From NCBI RefSeq assembly GCF_006716355.1, contig NZ_VFOW01000001.1:930001-994000 (forward strand): 64,000 nt of DNA. Direction: 5' to 3'. The notes under the pieces were generated by a model. The model did not search any database. It was given only the letters and a program-made list of their open reading frames with translations, and was not told where the DNA came from. Source of the DNA: Stackebrandtia endophytica (lineage in GTDB: Bacteria; Actinomycetota; Actinomycetes; Mycobacteriales; Micromonosporaceae). Shown piece after piece: positions 55,169 through 62,932 of this stretch. Made by a program: the position numbers and the translations under genes. Position 1 is the stretch's first letter. Every line of letters starts with the position of its first letter.

Positions 55169-56783
55169 CTGCTCTCCACGCACGTGGAGGTGTTCCGCCG
55201 CTGTGAAACCCCGCAACGAATGGGAACAACTGCTCTCCACGCACGTGGAGGTGTTCCGATTTTGTCGATGAAGTACCCGTTCCAGACGTCCTGCTCTCCA
55301 CGCACGTGGAGGTGTTCCGTCGTCGGCGACTTTGGCGATGCTTCGTTCACCCTGCTCTCCACGCACGTGGAGGTGTTCCGCCTTGATCCGGTCCCGCGCT
55401 TCACCATTGGGACTGCTCTCCACGCACGTGGAGGTGTTCCGTGCCAAATGGTGGCACCCAGGCCCACGTCAGCCTGCTCTCCACGCACGTGGAGGTGTTC
55501 CGGTGCGGATCGGGGGCGTGTCCGTCGACGGGGCCTGCTCTCCACGCACGTGGAGGTGTTCCGGTCTGTGACACCGTCCCAGACCATCGGTGGGACTGCT
55601 CTCCACGCACGTGGAGGTGTTCCGTTGCTCGCCGAGCGGGCCGATCGATCGCTGAACTGCTCTCCACGCACGTGGAGGTGTTCCGCAACAGGCCCAGGCT
55701 GACCAGGACCACCGGGCCTGCTCTCCACGCACGTGGAGGTGTTCCGAACACAACCAAGGGAGTCGCCACTATGGCCACCTGCTCTCCACGCACGTGGAGG
55801 TGTTCCGGAATCACCGAATGCACCTCCCAGGTGTAATACCTGCTCTCCACGCACGTGGAGGTGTTCCGTCATCGAGCAGCTGGCGACCCTACCGCCGGGC
55901 CTGCTCTCCACGCACGTGGAGGTGTTCCGGGAGTTGGATAGCGGACTGACTGAGGCCTGCGCTGCTCTCCACGCACGTGGAGGTGTTCCGCGCCAGCCTC
56001 GGCCAGCAGCTCCAGGAGTACGCTGCTCTCCACGCACGTGGAGGTGTTCCGGCGTCGTCCGGCCACTCGTCCTCCTCAATCCGCTGCTCTCCACGCACGT
56101 GGAGGTGTTCCGCAGTACGAGCAGTTGCGCGCCAAGGCGAAAGCCTGCTCTCCACGCACGTGGAGGTGTTCCGTTCCTCCTGGGCAAACTGGGCGAAAAC
56201 GCGAACTGCTCTCCACGCACGTGGAGGTGTTCCGACCGTGCGGACCATCTCCACGTTCCCCGCGTCCTGCTCTCCACGCACGTGGAGGTGTTCCGTGCGC
56301 CAACGACGCGTTAAACCGGCACGATCCCTGCTCTCCACGCACGTGGAGGTGTTCCGGTCGAGCCGTGGTGGGCGGCTCCGCTACCCGACTGCTCTCCACG
56401 CACGTGGAGGTGTTCCGGCGCGCGGCCTCGGTGGCGGCGTCGTCGTGATCTGCTCTCCACGCACGTGGAGGTGTTCCGAAAAGGGGGGCCGGTCCGCCAG
56501 GGGTGCGGACCTGCTCTCCACGCACGTGGAGGTGTTCTGCCGGCGATCTCGACATCCGCAGCATCACCGGGCTGCTCTCCACGTACGTGGAGGTGTTCCG
56601 GTGAGTAGTGAGCACCTCGTGCGAGATGTGCGCTGCTCTCCGCGCACGTGGAGGTGTTCCGGCCGGGACGGCAAAACCGCGTCACCGTCGACGCTGCTCT
56701 CCACGCACGTGGAAGTGTTCCGACCGGAGATGCTGCACCGATTCCGGGGCCGGTCTGCTCTCCACGCACGTGGATCGGAGTGT
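55169..56783 (+). CRISPR. type I-E CRISPR array 2: 27 repeats, 26 spacers
   Basis: Same 29-nt repeat as array 1, in crRNA orientation on the plus strand, at an exact 61-base period from 55169 to 56755. Repeats are identical for the first ~22 units; the last five degenerate (TTCTG end at 56535, CCACGTACGTGG, CCGCGCACGTGG, GGAAGTG, and a last copy broken by an insertion near 56774). Decay at the right end and a leader at the left end set the direction. It diverges from array 1 across the cas operon. Confidence 0.97.
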
Positions 56784-57055
56784 TGGATCAGCCGGCTCCG
56801 CTCCGGCCAATACGAACCTGGTGGACCACAATCGACTGCTGTATATCCCCGTGAGCTTCCATGTCGACCGGAGATGATCAGCATGACCATCGCCACAGTA
56901 AAACAGACGGCACTCATCTGCAACAGATCAAGCATTGTGGATAGTCGGTGCACCCAGGATGGGTGCAGGTCGACCAATCACAACCAACCCGGGACGACAC
57001 CATCCGTCATTCAGTCGCGGGATCGCTGCATGTCGTTGACACTATCCGACACTAG
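56784..57055. other. region between array 2 and integrase remnant
   Basis: No gene recognised; open frames here are extensions of frames across the CRISPR repeats. Nothing repetitive or structured stands out. Confidence 0.35.
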
Positions 57056-57715
57056 CTAACACCACTTAGCACTGTCTTCAAGGGACTCATAACCCGTCGG
57101 TCGCCGGTTCGAGCCCGGCCCGCCCCACCACGGTTGACCTGGGGTTTCACCTATTACAGGTTCGGGATTGTTGTCGGTTTTGTCCTCAGGTGTTCGCATG
57201 GTGTACGCATGCGCGTGCATATAGTTTTGTTTAATGTTTCCTCTGGGCACTATGGACGCTGTTTTGTTGGCGGCGGCGCGTGCCAGTTCGGGGTAGACGT
57301 GCTGGTACGTGTCCCGGGTGAACGCCGCCGTGGCGTGTCCGCATTCTTCTTTGACGATGGTGATGTCGGTTCCGGCGGCGAGCATGAGACTGGCGGCGCC
57401 GTGTCGGGTGTCGTGGAGGCGGATCGGTGGCAGCGGCATGGCGAGGGCGATGTTGATGGCGCGTTCGGTGACCTTGTGAGCCTTCATGATCCGTTCCATG
57501 CTCCAGTTGTCGTCGAGGAACCGTTTCCGGATCGCGGCATGCCGCGCCAGGAAGCGTTCGAACTTCTGCGAAATCCACCCCGGATCCAGGACCGCCCCCG
57601 CCGGGTCAGTAAACAACCTGCCCGATCCGCCCCAGGCATCACCCAGTTCAAGGTGCCGTTTCTGTTTGTAGTGCAGTGTTTCGAGCGCGCGGCGCGTTCT
57701 CGTTAGGCTGGGTCG
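57056..57715 (-). pseudogene. tyrosine integrase C-terminal fragment, 5'-truncated
   Basis: The frame from ~57715 reads TRTRRALETLHYKQKRHLEL, then FTDPAGAVLDPGWISQKFER, IRLHDTRHGAASLMLAAGTD, CGHATAAFTRDTYQHVYP: box II H-x-x-R, the following His and the nucleophile Tyr are present, but the first catalytic Arg and the N-terminal ~200 residues are missing beyond 57715, where a plus-strand gene starts. The C terminus WWGGPGSNRRPTGYES is encoded by the reverse of the tRNA 3' half, the typical att overlap of actinobacterial integrative elements. Not functional as it stands. Confidence 0.7.
57082..57130 (+). other. tRNA 3' half (CAT anticodon), att-site remnant
   Basis: GGGACTCATAACCC is an anticodon stem-loop with CAT, followed by the T-arm CGCCGGTTCGAGCCCGGCC-like sequence and CGCCCCACCA. 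It is the 3' half of a tRNA with CAT anticodon. No D-arm or 5' acceptor half precedes it, so it is not a functional tRNA; it is the core of an attachment site. The integrase stop lies just beyond. Confidence 0.75.
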
Positions 57716-58429
57716 GTGGATCGGTGGTCGGAAGTTGATGAGCGTGAGCTCGGTTGGTTGGTTGATGTCTGCGGGCAGGGGGTCACCGGGTATGGGCCTC
57801 CGCCGTATCCTGCGGGGCTTTGGATTCTGAACGCCATGTACGAGGCGGAGACCGAGGACCTCGCTGCTTATCGAAGGGCTCAGGATGAGGGGCTAACCGA
57901 CGAGCCAGGATGGCCCGCTGATCCGGGGCAAGGATGGCGGAGGCTGCGTTGGCATGAGCTGGCCGAGCGAACGGGAAATCCGGTGGTGGTGCAGCATGTC
58001 GCGCCGCAATATCGAGTGCCCTCGTTTCGGGCATTTTTCTCGGTCAAGCAAGGGGACGGACTGTGGGAGACGATCAGCTGGCCGGACTGGGGCACCTTGG
58101 ATCGGGAGAGTTTCCACAGTCTCGCTGCAGTCTTGCAGCGATTCTCAGGCTCAGACACCGTCACGTTCGCTCATCCCTGCCCCCTTCGGGATCCTGAAGT
58201 GGAGCCACACGTCTTTCGCGGCCGGCTAGGCGACTTGGCGCTCCTTGAACAGCTCGACGCCTACCACACCCCAGCGAACATGTGGCCTGCTGACCGGTCC
58301 TGGCTGGTGTACACGGACTGGGACCTGTCAGGAACGAAGATCTACGGCCCTCCAGAGCTGCTGACCATGATCGAGGAGGACAAGTTCCTCGAGACGGTCT
58401 GGCTGCCGCTGCCGGGAGACACCTCATGA
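57716..58429 (+). CDS. hypothetical protein, 237 aa
   Basis: Starts at a GTG right at the break that truncates the integrase. The product opens WSEVDERELGWLVDVCGQGV and is Trp- and acid-rich throughout (AYRRAQDEGLTDEPGWPADP; LVYTDWDLSGTKIYGPPELL). Similar Trp-rich hypothetical proteins are common in actinobacteria, some beside toxins as immunity-type proteins, but I cannot name a family. No ribosome site is clear. Confidence 0.55.
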   Translation: MDRWSEVDERELGWLVDVCGQGVTGYGPPPYPAGLWILNAMYEAETEDLAAYRRAQDEGLTDEPGWPADPGQGWRRLRWHELAERTGNPVVVQHVAPQYRVPSFRAFFSVKQGDGLWETISWPDWGTLDRESFHSLAAVLQRFSGSDTVTFAHPCPLRDPEVEPHVFRGRLGDLALLEQLDAYHTPANMWPADRSWLVYTDWDLSGTKIYGPPELLTMIEEDKFLETVWLPLPGDTS

Positions 58430-58669
58430 TGGTTGAATCCCGGCCCTCGACCATGCCTGCACACACTGAAAACGCGTTGGCAGGCTTGAGCCGGGTTCTG
58501 CATGCCTGGGCCATGCAGCGATTGGTTCGTGTTCTCGGGATTTCTTCCATCACTTCGAAAGTGGCGTGGAGGGCCGATGGAAGCGGTGCACGCCCTGATC
58601 CGCAGGCTCGATGCGCCGGTTCTTGTTGATCTCGCCGGTCTGAACCCGGGAGGAGCGGCCCTCTAACGA
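58430..58669. other. short remnant region
   Basis: Frames in three registers carry protein-like stretches (for example HALIRRLDAPVLVDLAGLNP ending at a TAA near 58666), suggesting a decayed gene of unknown type between the hypothetical gene and the membrane protein. No start or family can be assigned. Confidence 0.3.
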
Positions 58670-58994
58670 GCGGGAACCAGGCGCAGCCCAAAATCTCCAT
58701 GCCGGTCTTTCGACCGAGTTGGTCGTACTCAAATAAGTCCCCTTCCTTAGAACCGTCCGTTCCAAGAGCTGATCGACGAGTTAGTTTTACACGCAAATAC
58801 TTCGCAATCACGACCGCGAAGCTCGCTATAAGCGATAGCAAAAAGATGCTTCCGGAGACCAGAAAGACCACCACCAGATTCAAAGGGGTCATAAGTAGCA
58901 AACTTAGAACTGATCCCCCGAAGAGACCTCCCGCTATGGTGCCGCCCAATATCCGTTCGTAAGCACGAATCTCACCGTCCAACGAGTCCTTCAT
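58670..58994 (-). CDS. small membrane protein, possibly truncated (frame runs on to 58161)
   Basis: The first ~80 residues contain two hydrophobic spans (GGTIAGGLFGGSVLSLLLM and LVVVFLVSGSIFLLSLIASF), then KYLRVKLTRRSALGTDGSKE. After about residue 108 the composition becomes Arg/Pro-rich and overlaps the other strand, so the frame to 58161 is probably not coding at its end. Stop position is therefore uncertain. No family recognised. Confidence 0.45.
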
Positions 58995-59119
58995 ATGCGA
59001 CTACCTCCCCACCTTTGGCGGCATCTTGAAACCATTTTTGACGAACTTCATAACTGTACCTATAGCGCTACTCCCATAGAAATACCTCGCCACACCGTTA
59101 AACACTGGCCCTGGAGCCA

Positions 59120-59425
59120 CACTGAGGCTTTTTCATCCTGGTGAGGATGTGTTGGGATGCGGGTGATGCGAGAGAAGCTCCTGATAGAACGGCGGGTATC
59201 TAGATCTGTGTTCTTCAGGAGCTTCGTGTGTTGTTCTATCAGCGCCCTGCCGTTGTCGTCCTCAACCCTGCTGTTGGGTAACTGGTGTGATTCGTGCGCA
59301 CCGGCTGGCGAGTCGGGCGCGGTGGCGGATCCTGGACTGCCGCGAACAGGCGTTGATGACACGGGTCTACCTATGCAAAGGCGCAACCTACACCGGCCTG
59401 GCCGCCGAGCTCGCAGGTGTCACAG
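59120..59425 (+). mobile_element. decayed partial copy of the IS5-group element
   Basis: The left inverted repeat (CACTGAGGCTTTTTCATCCT) and the first ~300 bases match the intact IS at 6374: upstream GAAGCTCCT...GAACGGC, the start region, then ALMTRVYLCKGATYTGLAAE corresponding to ALMTLVYLRKGETYADLAAG. The frame is broken by small deletions, and homology ends near 59425; catalytic acids and the right end are missing. A dead, older copy. Confidence 0.75.
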
Positions 59426-59594
59426 TGGCCATATCGTCAGCCCTCGACGGATCCCCACCTCGGGTACCGGTAAAGATCTGCGCCACCCGCTCAACACACC
59501 CCGCCACCACAAACGCACGAAGCTGCGGCGACCCTTGATGAAAAGCCTGTGCCGTCAACCCATCCATCACCGGAAGCTCCATTATCGAGTGCAA
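59420..59594 (-). pseudogene. fragment of a hypothetical protein
   Basis: LPVMDGLTAQAFHQGSPQLR, then VERVAQIFTGTRGGDPSRAD reads like a family of small actinobacterial hypothetical proteins (AxRxAQxFTGLRGxDPxRAxD). The frame is interrupted by the IS remnant, so only ~55 residues remain. Confidence 0.35.
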
Positions 59595-59728
59595 GGTAGC
59601 CCTTTGTCGACTAACCGATCACCATGGTGGCAGTACGTTCTTTGCGACCATCTGAGTTTGCTGCTCGGCGTTCAACAAGGCCGAAGCCTAGACGAGGTCC
59701 CTCAAACACTCATGGAACTATCCTCAGA

Positions 59729-60088
59729 TCAACACAAACCCGGCAGCGGACCGAACCTCGACTTCGCACGACTATCGCCATCATCCTCAGTCCACGCAAA
59801 ATTCATTGCCACTACATAGTCGCCCTCATTCGGAAACGCAAAGTACGACAAATCCTCATCGTTCCAAGGTTCCAATACCGCCAGCAACGCGGGATCAGTA
59901 AGCGGCTTCCGAGTAATCTCCATCCGGTCGAAATCCGTTATCAACGATATCCGTCTTACACCGAAGAATCCAATCTCGACACGACTTTCACGCCCACACT
60001 CTTTCGGGCTACGCAAAACCAAGGTTCCATGAGTTATCGAATAGTGCCAAATAACGAAAGAACGCTCGCATCGAAAGTGGTCATTCAT
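59729..60088 (-). CDS. hypothetical protein, 119 aa
   Basis: SFVIWHYSITHGTLVLRSPK, then VEIGFFGVRRISLITDFDRM and an acidic C terminus (EPWNDEDLSYFAFPNEGDYV). This beta-rich pattern recurs in actinobacterial hypothetical proteins, often near toxins or mobile elements, but has no named function. The ATG at 60088 lacks a strong ribosome site; the last ~10 residues (KSRFGPLPGLC) may be past a decayed stop. Confidence 0.5.
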   Translation of the reverse strand: MNDHFRCERSFVIWHYSITHGTLVLRSPKECGRESRVEIGFFGVRRISLITDFDRMEITRKPLTDPALLAVLEPWNDEDLSYFAFPNEGDYVVAMNFAWTEDDGDSRAKSRFGPLPGLC

Positions 60089-60181
60089 GATTCATCTTAC
60101 CCAAGATAGATTCGAGATGCCGATAGAAGCACCGTTCAGATAGAAATTGATACTAGTTGCAATCCATACAACGTTTCCCAG

Positions 60182-60426
60182 TCATCTCGCATTGGTTTGA
60201 GCGAAGTGCTTTAGTCCACATTCTCGGATTCCCAAGGCTACATCCTCGCAGTTGTGGACGAGGGTGTCGAGGGTGGCGGCGTAGTAGTTGTGGGTGCCGG
60301 CGACGGTGAAGTTGTATACGGTGAACGGGGTTGTTCGGTCCAGTGTGGTGATGCTCGTGAAGGTGAGTAGGTCACCGTCGCGCTGGAGGAGATCGTCTCC
60401 GGGTTGGAGTTCACCGACTGCGCCTC
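60182..60426 (-). pseudogene. 3' fragment of a Hint-domain polymorphic toxin
   Basis: The frame VGELQPGDDLLQRDGDLLTF, then VYNFTVAGTHNYYAATLDTL, VHNC is the C-terminal half of a pretoxin Hint domain, which cleaves at the final Asn-Cys to release a toxin. It continues EDVALGIRECGLKHFAQTNA and stops, so only ~20 residues of the toxin domain remain. The upstream part is in another frame (EITVTENTTLSRDSTGD). A remnant of an RHS/Hint toxin gene, truncated on both sides. Confidence 0.6.
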
Positions 60427-60584
60427 CGGTGGGTCGGCCCCGGACACCTCACCCGCGACCCGGTCCCCTGTGGAGTCCCGGCTCAATGTGGTGTTCTCGG
60501 TGACGGTGATCTCCAGCAGACCTCGGCCTGCACCCACTTGTCACACTCAGACCAACGCAGTGAAACGACTAAGGCGCCGGAGTG

Positions 60585-61328
60585 TTACAGGGCCACCGCA
60601 TGCCCCGCGTACTCGGAGGCAGCGGCCCGGAAGGCTTCCATGAGGACGGACCCTGGATAGGTTCCGAAAACCGGGTAGTCCCTGCGGTAGTAGCACGTCC
60701 AGTAGCTCACAACTCGCCGTTCCGTACGTGCGAAGAAGGCTTGATTGTGCGCAATGAACTCTCCGTATAGGCTGCGCCGGGCTGAATCTGGGTCGGCAAG
60801 GTCGGTGAGCCCTTCACGGATCACTTCAAGGATCTCCAGCACGTACTCGCCGGCCAACTGCATTACGAACGGGACCACCCAAGGCTGCGTTGACTCCACG
60901 ATCATTTCGAGATGCCGCTGGCGTCCATATCCATCACTTTGCCGGGTGTATAGGCAATGCAGCATCTCACGTTGAATTCGGGTCAACTGTGAAACAGCGT
61001 CCGGTTCTTCGTTGTAAATGCGCGAGGGAATAGCAACGACCTCGCCTCGCACCTCGACCTCGAAGTGCCCCATCGGGGAAAGCCGAGTTTCGGGCAGGAC
61101 CGCCAGAACCTTCGCGGCGTCATCAATAAGAGGTGATGGAAAGGCACCCGTCACGGTACGCGCGAGGCTCGAACGATCCTGGGGCAACTGCACCGCATAA
61201 GGATAGGCATCGGGCTCCCCGCTCCATCTCTCCGCGCCCACTTTCATGGCAATCTCGAGTGGTACTCCGCGATGAGCCGTTGGCGGCCCCTGAGAGCCAG
61301 CTATTTTTCTGGGTCGGTCAGATCGCAT
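60585..61328 (-). CDS. hypothetical protein, 247 aa
   Basis: The ATG at 61328 overlaps the stop of the small upstream gene (ATGCGATCTGA), supporting this start; another candidate is the ATG at 61247 (MKVGAERWSGE). The body is helical with IQREMLHCLYTRQSDGYGRQ RHLEMI-like sequence and QLAGEYVLEILEVIREGLTD, no membrane spans. This type of protein is found in actinobacterial chromosomes without a known function. Last gene of a three-gene minus-strand group. Confidence 0.55.
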   Translation of the reverse strand: MRSDRPRKIAGSQGPPTAHRGVPLEIAMKVGAERWSGEPDAYPYAVQLPQDRSSLARTVTGAFPSPLIDDAAKVLAVLPETRLSPMGHFEVEVRGEVVAIPSRIYNEEPDAVSQLTRIQREMLHCLYTRQSDGYGRQRHLEMIVESTQPWVVPFVMQLAGEYVLEILEVIREGLTDLADPDSARRSLYGEFIAHNQAFFARTERRVVSYWTCYYRRDYPVFGTYPGSVLMEAFRAAASEYAGHAVAL

Positions 61329-61461
61329 CGTCTACCATGGAGTGCAACAAGAAGTCCGACAGCCGTTCATCAGTGGGATACCACGGATCGCCGGGACCTT
61401 CCCGCTCAAAACCAGGGACCATCCGCCTCACGTGTCCACTGTCAACAATTCTGATTCTCAC
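61318..61461 (-). CDS. small protein, 47 aa
   Basis: A GTG at 61461 opens MRIRIVDSGHVRRMVPGFER and ends MVDDAI, overlapping the next gene by 11 bases; GAGGTGAG immediately precedes the start and the previous stop is one base away. The frame is protein-like and fits the coupled operon. Too short for family assignment. Confidence 0.45.
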   Translation of the reverse strand: MRIRIVDSGHVRRMVPGFEREGPGDPWYPTDERLSDFLLHSMVDDAI

Positions 61462-61462
61462 C

Positions 61463-61684
61463 TCAGAACCGCGCCATATCATCGACGACCTCGATCGCCT
61501 CGAACTCCACCGACAGATTGAGCATCACGCGGACGTATCGGTCCAGGAGCGGACGAAGCATGGCGTAGCGCCGGGCGGCCGCCTCTCCACAGGAGAAGGC
61601 GGGCGTGGGGATGATATTGTCCATCGTGCGGAGACACCCGGTCGCTGCGGGACCAGAATTGGGAGGTGTATTGATGTCTGTCAT
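61463..61684 (-). CDS. small hypothetical protein, 73 aa
   Basis: From the ATG at 61684 (MTDINTPPNSGPAATGC) the frame ends AMLRPLLDRYVRVMLNLSVE then FEAIEVVDDMARF. The longer frame to 61765 is unlikely. Helical second half, no motif. First of a coupled minus-strand trio. Confidence 0.4.
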   Translation of the reverse strand: MTDINTPPNSGPAATGCLRTMDNIIPTPAFSCGEAAARRYAMLRPLLDRYVRVMLNLSVEFEAIEVVDDMARF

Positions 61685-61834
61685 CAAGGCCACTGCCGTG
61701 CGCAGTGCCCGCCGGACCATCCTCACGTCCCGGGCCCCGGTCTGACCTGACGTCTGCCCCCGCAAGAGCTCTGACAGCTCGCGAATGGCAATCCATTGTG
61801 CCGATCGGGGTCCCTTTTCTCAAGGGTACCTACG

Positions 61835-62932
61835 TTGTCTCAAATTTCTTCGCATCATGCTCAGCCGTATCCCCTGGTGGATTACGGCTGGGACGAGGCG
61901 TGTGAGCACGCCTTCTCAACCCACCGCGCCGCCGGCCTGATCCCCGCCCGCATCGTGCGGGCCGAACGCAGCTCCTGCGAGGCGGTCACCGACACCGGAA
62001 TCGTCCGTGCGACGATTCCCGGCGCCGCCGATCACGGTGATCCGTTGTCGGCACCGTGCACGGGAGACTGGGCGGCGCTGCGGCCTGCCTCCTCCGGCCC
62101 CATGCCAGTGCTGCACGCGATCCTGGAGCGTCGAACCGCTCTGGTGCGTTCGTCTTCTTCGCGTACCTCGCTCGGCCAAGTCTTGGCCGCCAACGTCGAC
62201 ACGGTCGTGGTGACCGTGTCGCTCGCGGCACCGCTCAAGCACGGTCGAACCGAACGCATGCTCGCCCTGGCATGGGAAAGCGGGGCCCAGCCGGTCGTGG
62301 TGCTTACCAAGGCCGACGCATGCACGGACCTGCTCTCTGCTGAGGAGCAGGTGTCCGGAGTCGCCGCCGGTGTAGACGTACTGGTCACCAGTGCCGTGAC
62401 CGGGCAAGGCCTGGACACACTGACCACCGTCCTGAAGGGAACCATCGTGCTGCTCGGCCCTTCCGGAGCGGGCAAGTCCACTCTGGGCAACCGGCTGCTG
62501 GGCGAGGACCGGTTGGCCACCGGCGCCGTCCGCGAGGTGGACGGCAAAGGCCGACACACCACTTCCTGGCGGGAACTGCTCCCGCTACCCGGCGGCGGGG
62601 TCCTGCTGGACACCCCTGGTTTGCGCGCGATCGGTCTCCACGACGCCCAAAGTGGGTTGGAACAAACATTCGCCGAGATCGAGGACCTCGCGCAAGCCTG
62701 CCGGTTCACCGACTGCGCACACGTCAGCGAACCCGGGTGCGCAGTGCTGGCAGCCGTCGAGGCCGGTGAGATCTCCCAGCGTCGCCTGGACAGTTATCAC
62801 CGGCTGCTGCGGGAGAACGCCTACTCGGCCTCCCGCACCGACTCGCGGCTGCGCGCCGACCGCGAGGCTGCCAAGAAGAACATCACGCGGCATCTACGCG
62901 CCACCTACCGGTTCCGGGAGCGTGGACAGTGA
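61835..62932 (+). CDS. rsgA: RsgA-like ribosome small subunit GTPase, 365 aa
   Basis: Circularly permuted GTPase: G4 VVVLTKADA (about residue 160) precedes G1 LLGPSGAGKSTLGNRLLG (about 213-230) and G3 LLDTPGLRAIG (about 260), then the zinc-binding CRFTDCAHVSEPGCAV. An N-terminal OB-like region (IVRATIPGAAD; GDWAAL) completes the RsgA layout. It promotes late 30S maturation. I choose TTG at 61835 (LSQISSHHAQPY) with AAGGG just upstream over the GTG at 61796. Overlaps the next gene as GTGA. A chromosomal-type housekeeping or auxiliary gene. Confidence 0.85.
   Translation: MSQISSHHAQPYPLVDYGWDEACEHAFSTHRAAGLIPARIVRAERSSCEAVTDTGIVRATIPGAADHGDPLSAPCTGDWAALRPASSGPMPVLHAILERRTALVRSSSSRTSLGQVLAANVDTVVVTVSLAAPLKHGRTERMLALAWESGAQPVVVLTKADACTDLLSAEEQVSGVAAGVDVLVTSAVTGQGLDTLTTVLKGTIVLLGPSGAGKSTLGNRLLGEDRLATGAVREVDGKGRHTTSWRELLPLPGGGVLLDTPGLRAIGLHDAQSGLEQTFAEIEDLAQACRFTDCAHVSEPGCAVLAAVEAGEISQRRLDSYHRLLRENAYSASRTDSRLRADREAAKKNITRHLRATYRFRERGQ

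Noticed and set aside
55085-56769. Open frames across array 2 on both strands
   Set aside because: Same artefact as array 1.
57082-57130. Functional tRNA gene with CAT anticodon
   Set aside because: The 5' half (acceptor and D-arm) is absent upstream, so only the 3' half exists.
57134-57706. 190-aa plus-strand frame
   Set aside because: Antisense of the integrase fragment; Gly/Val-rich without a start context.
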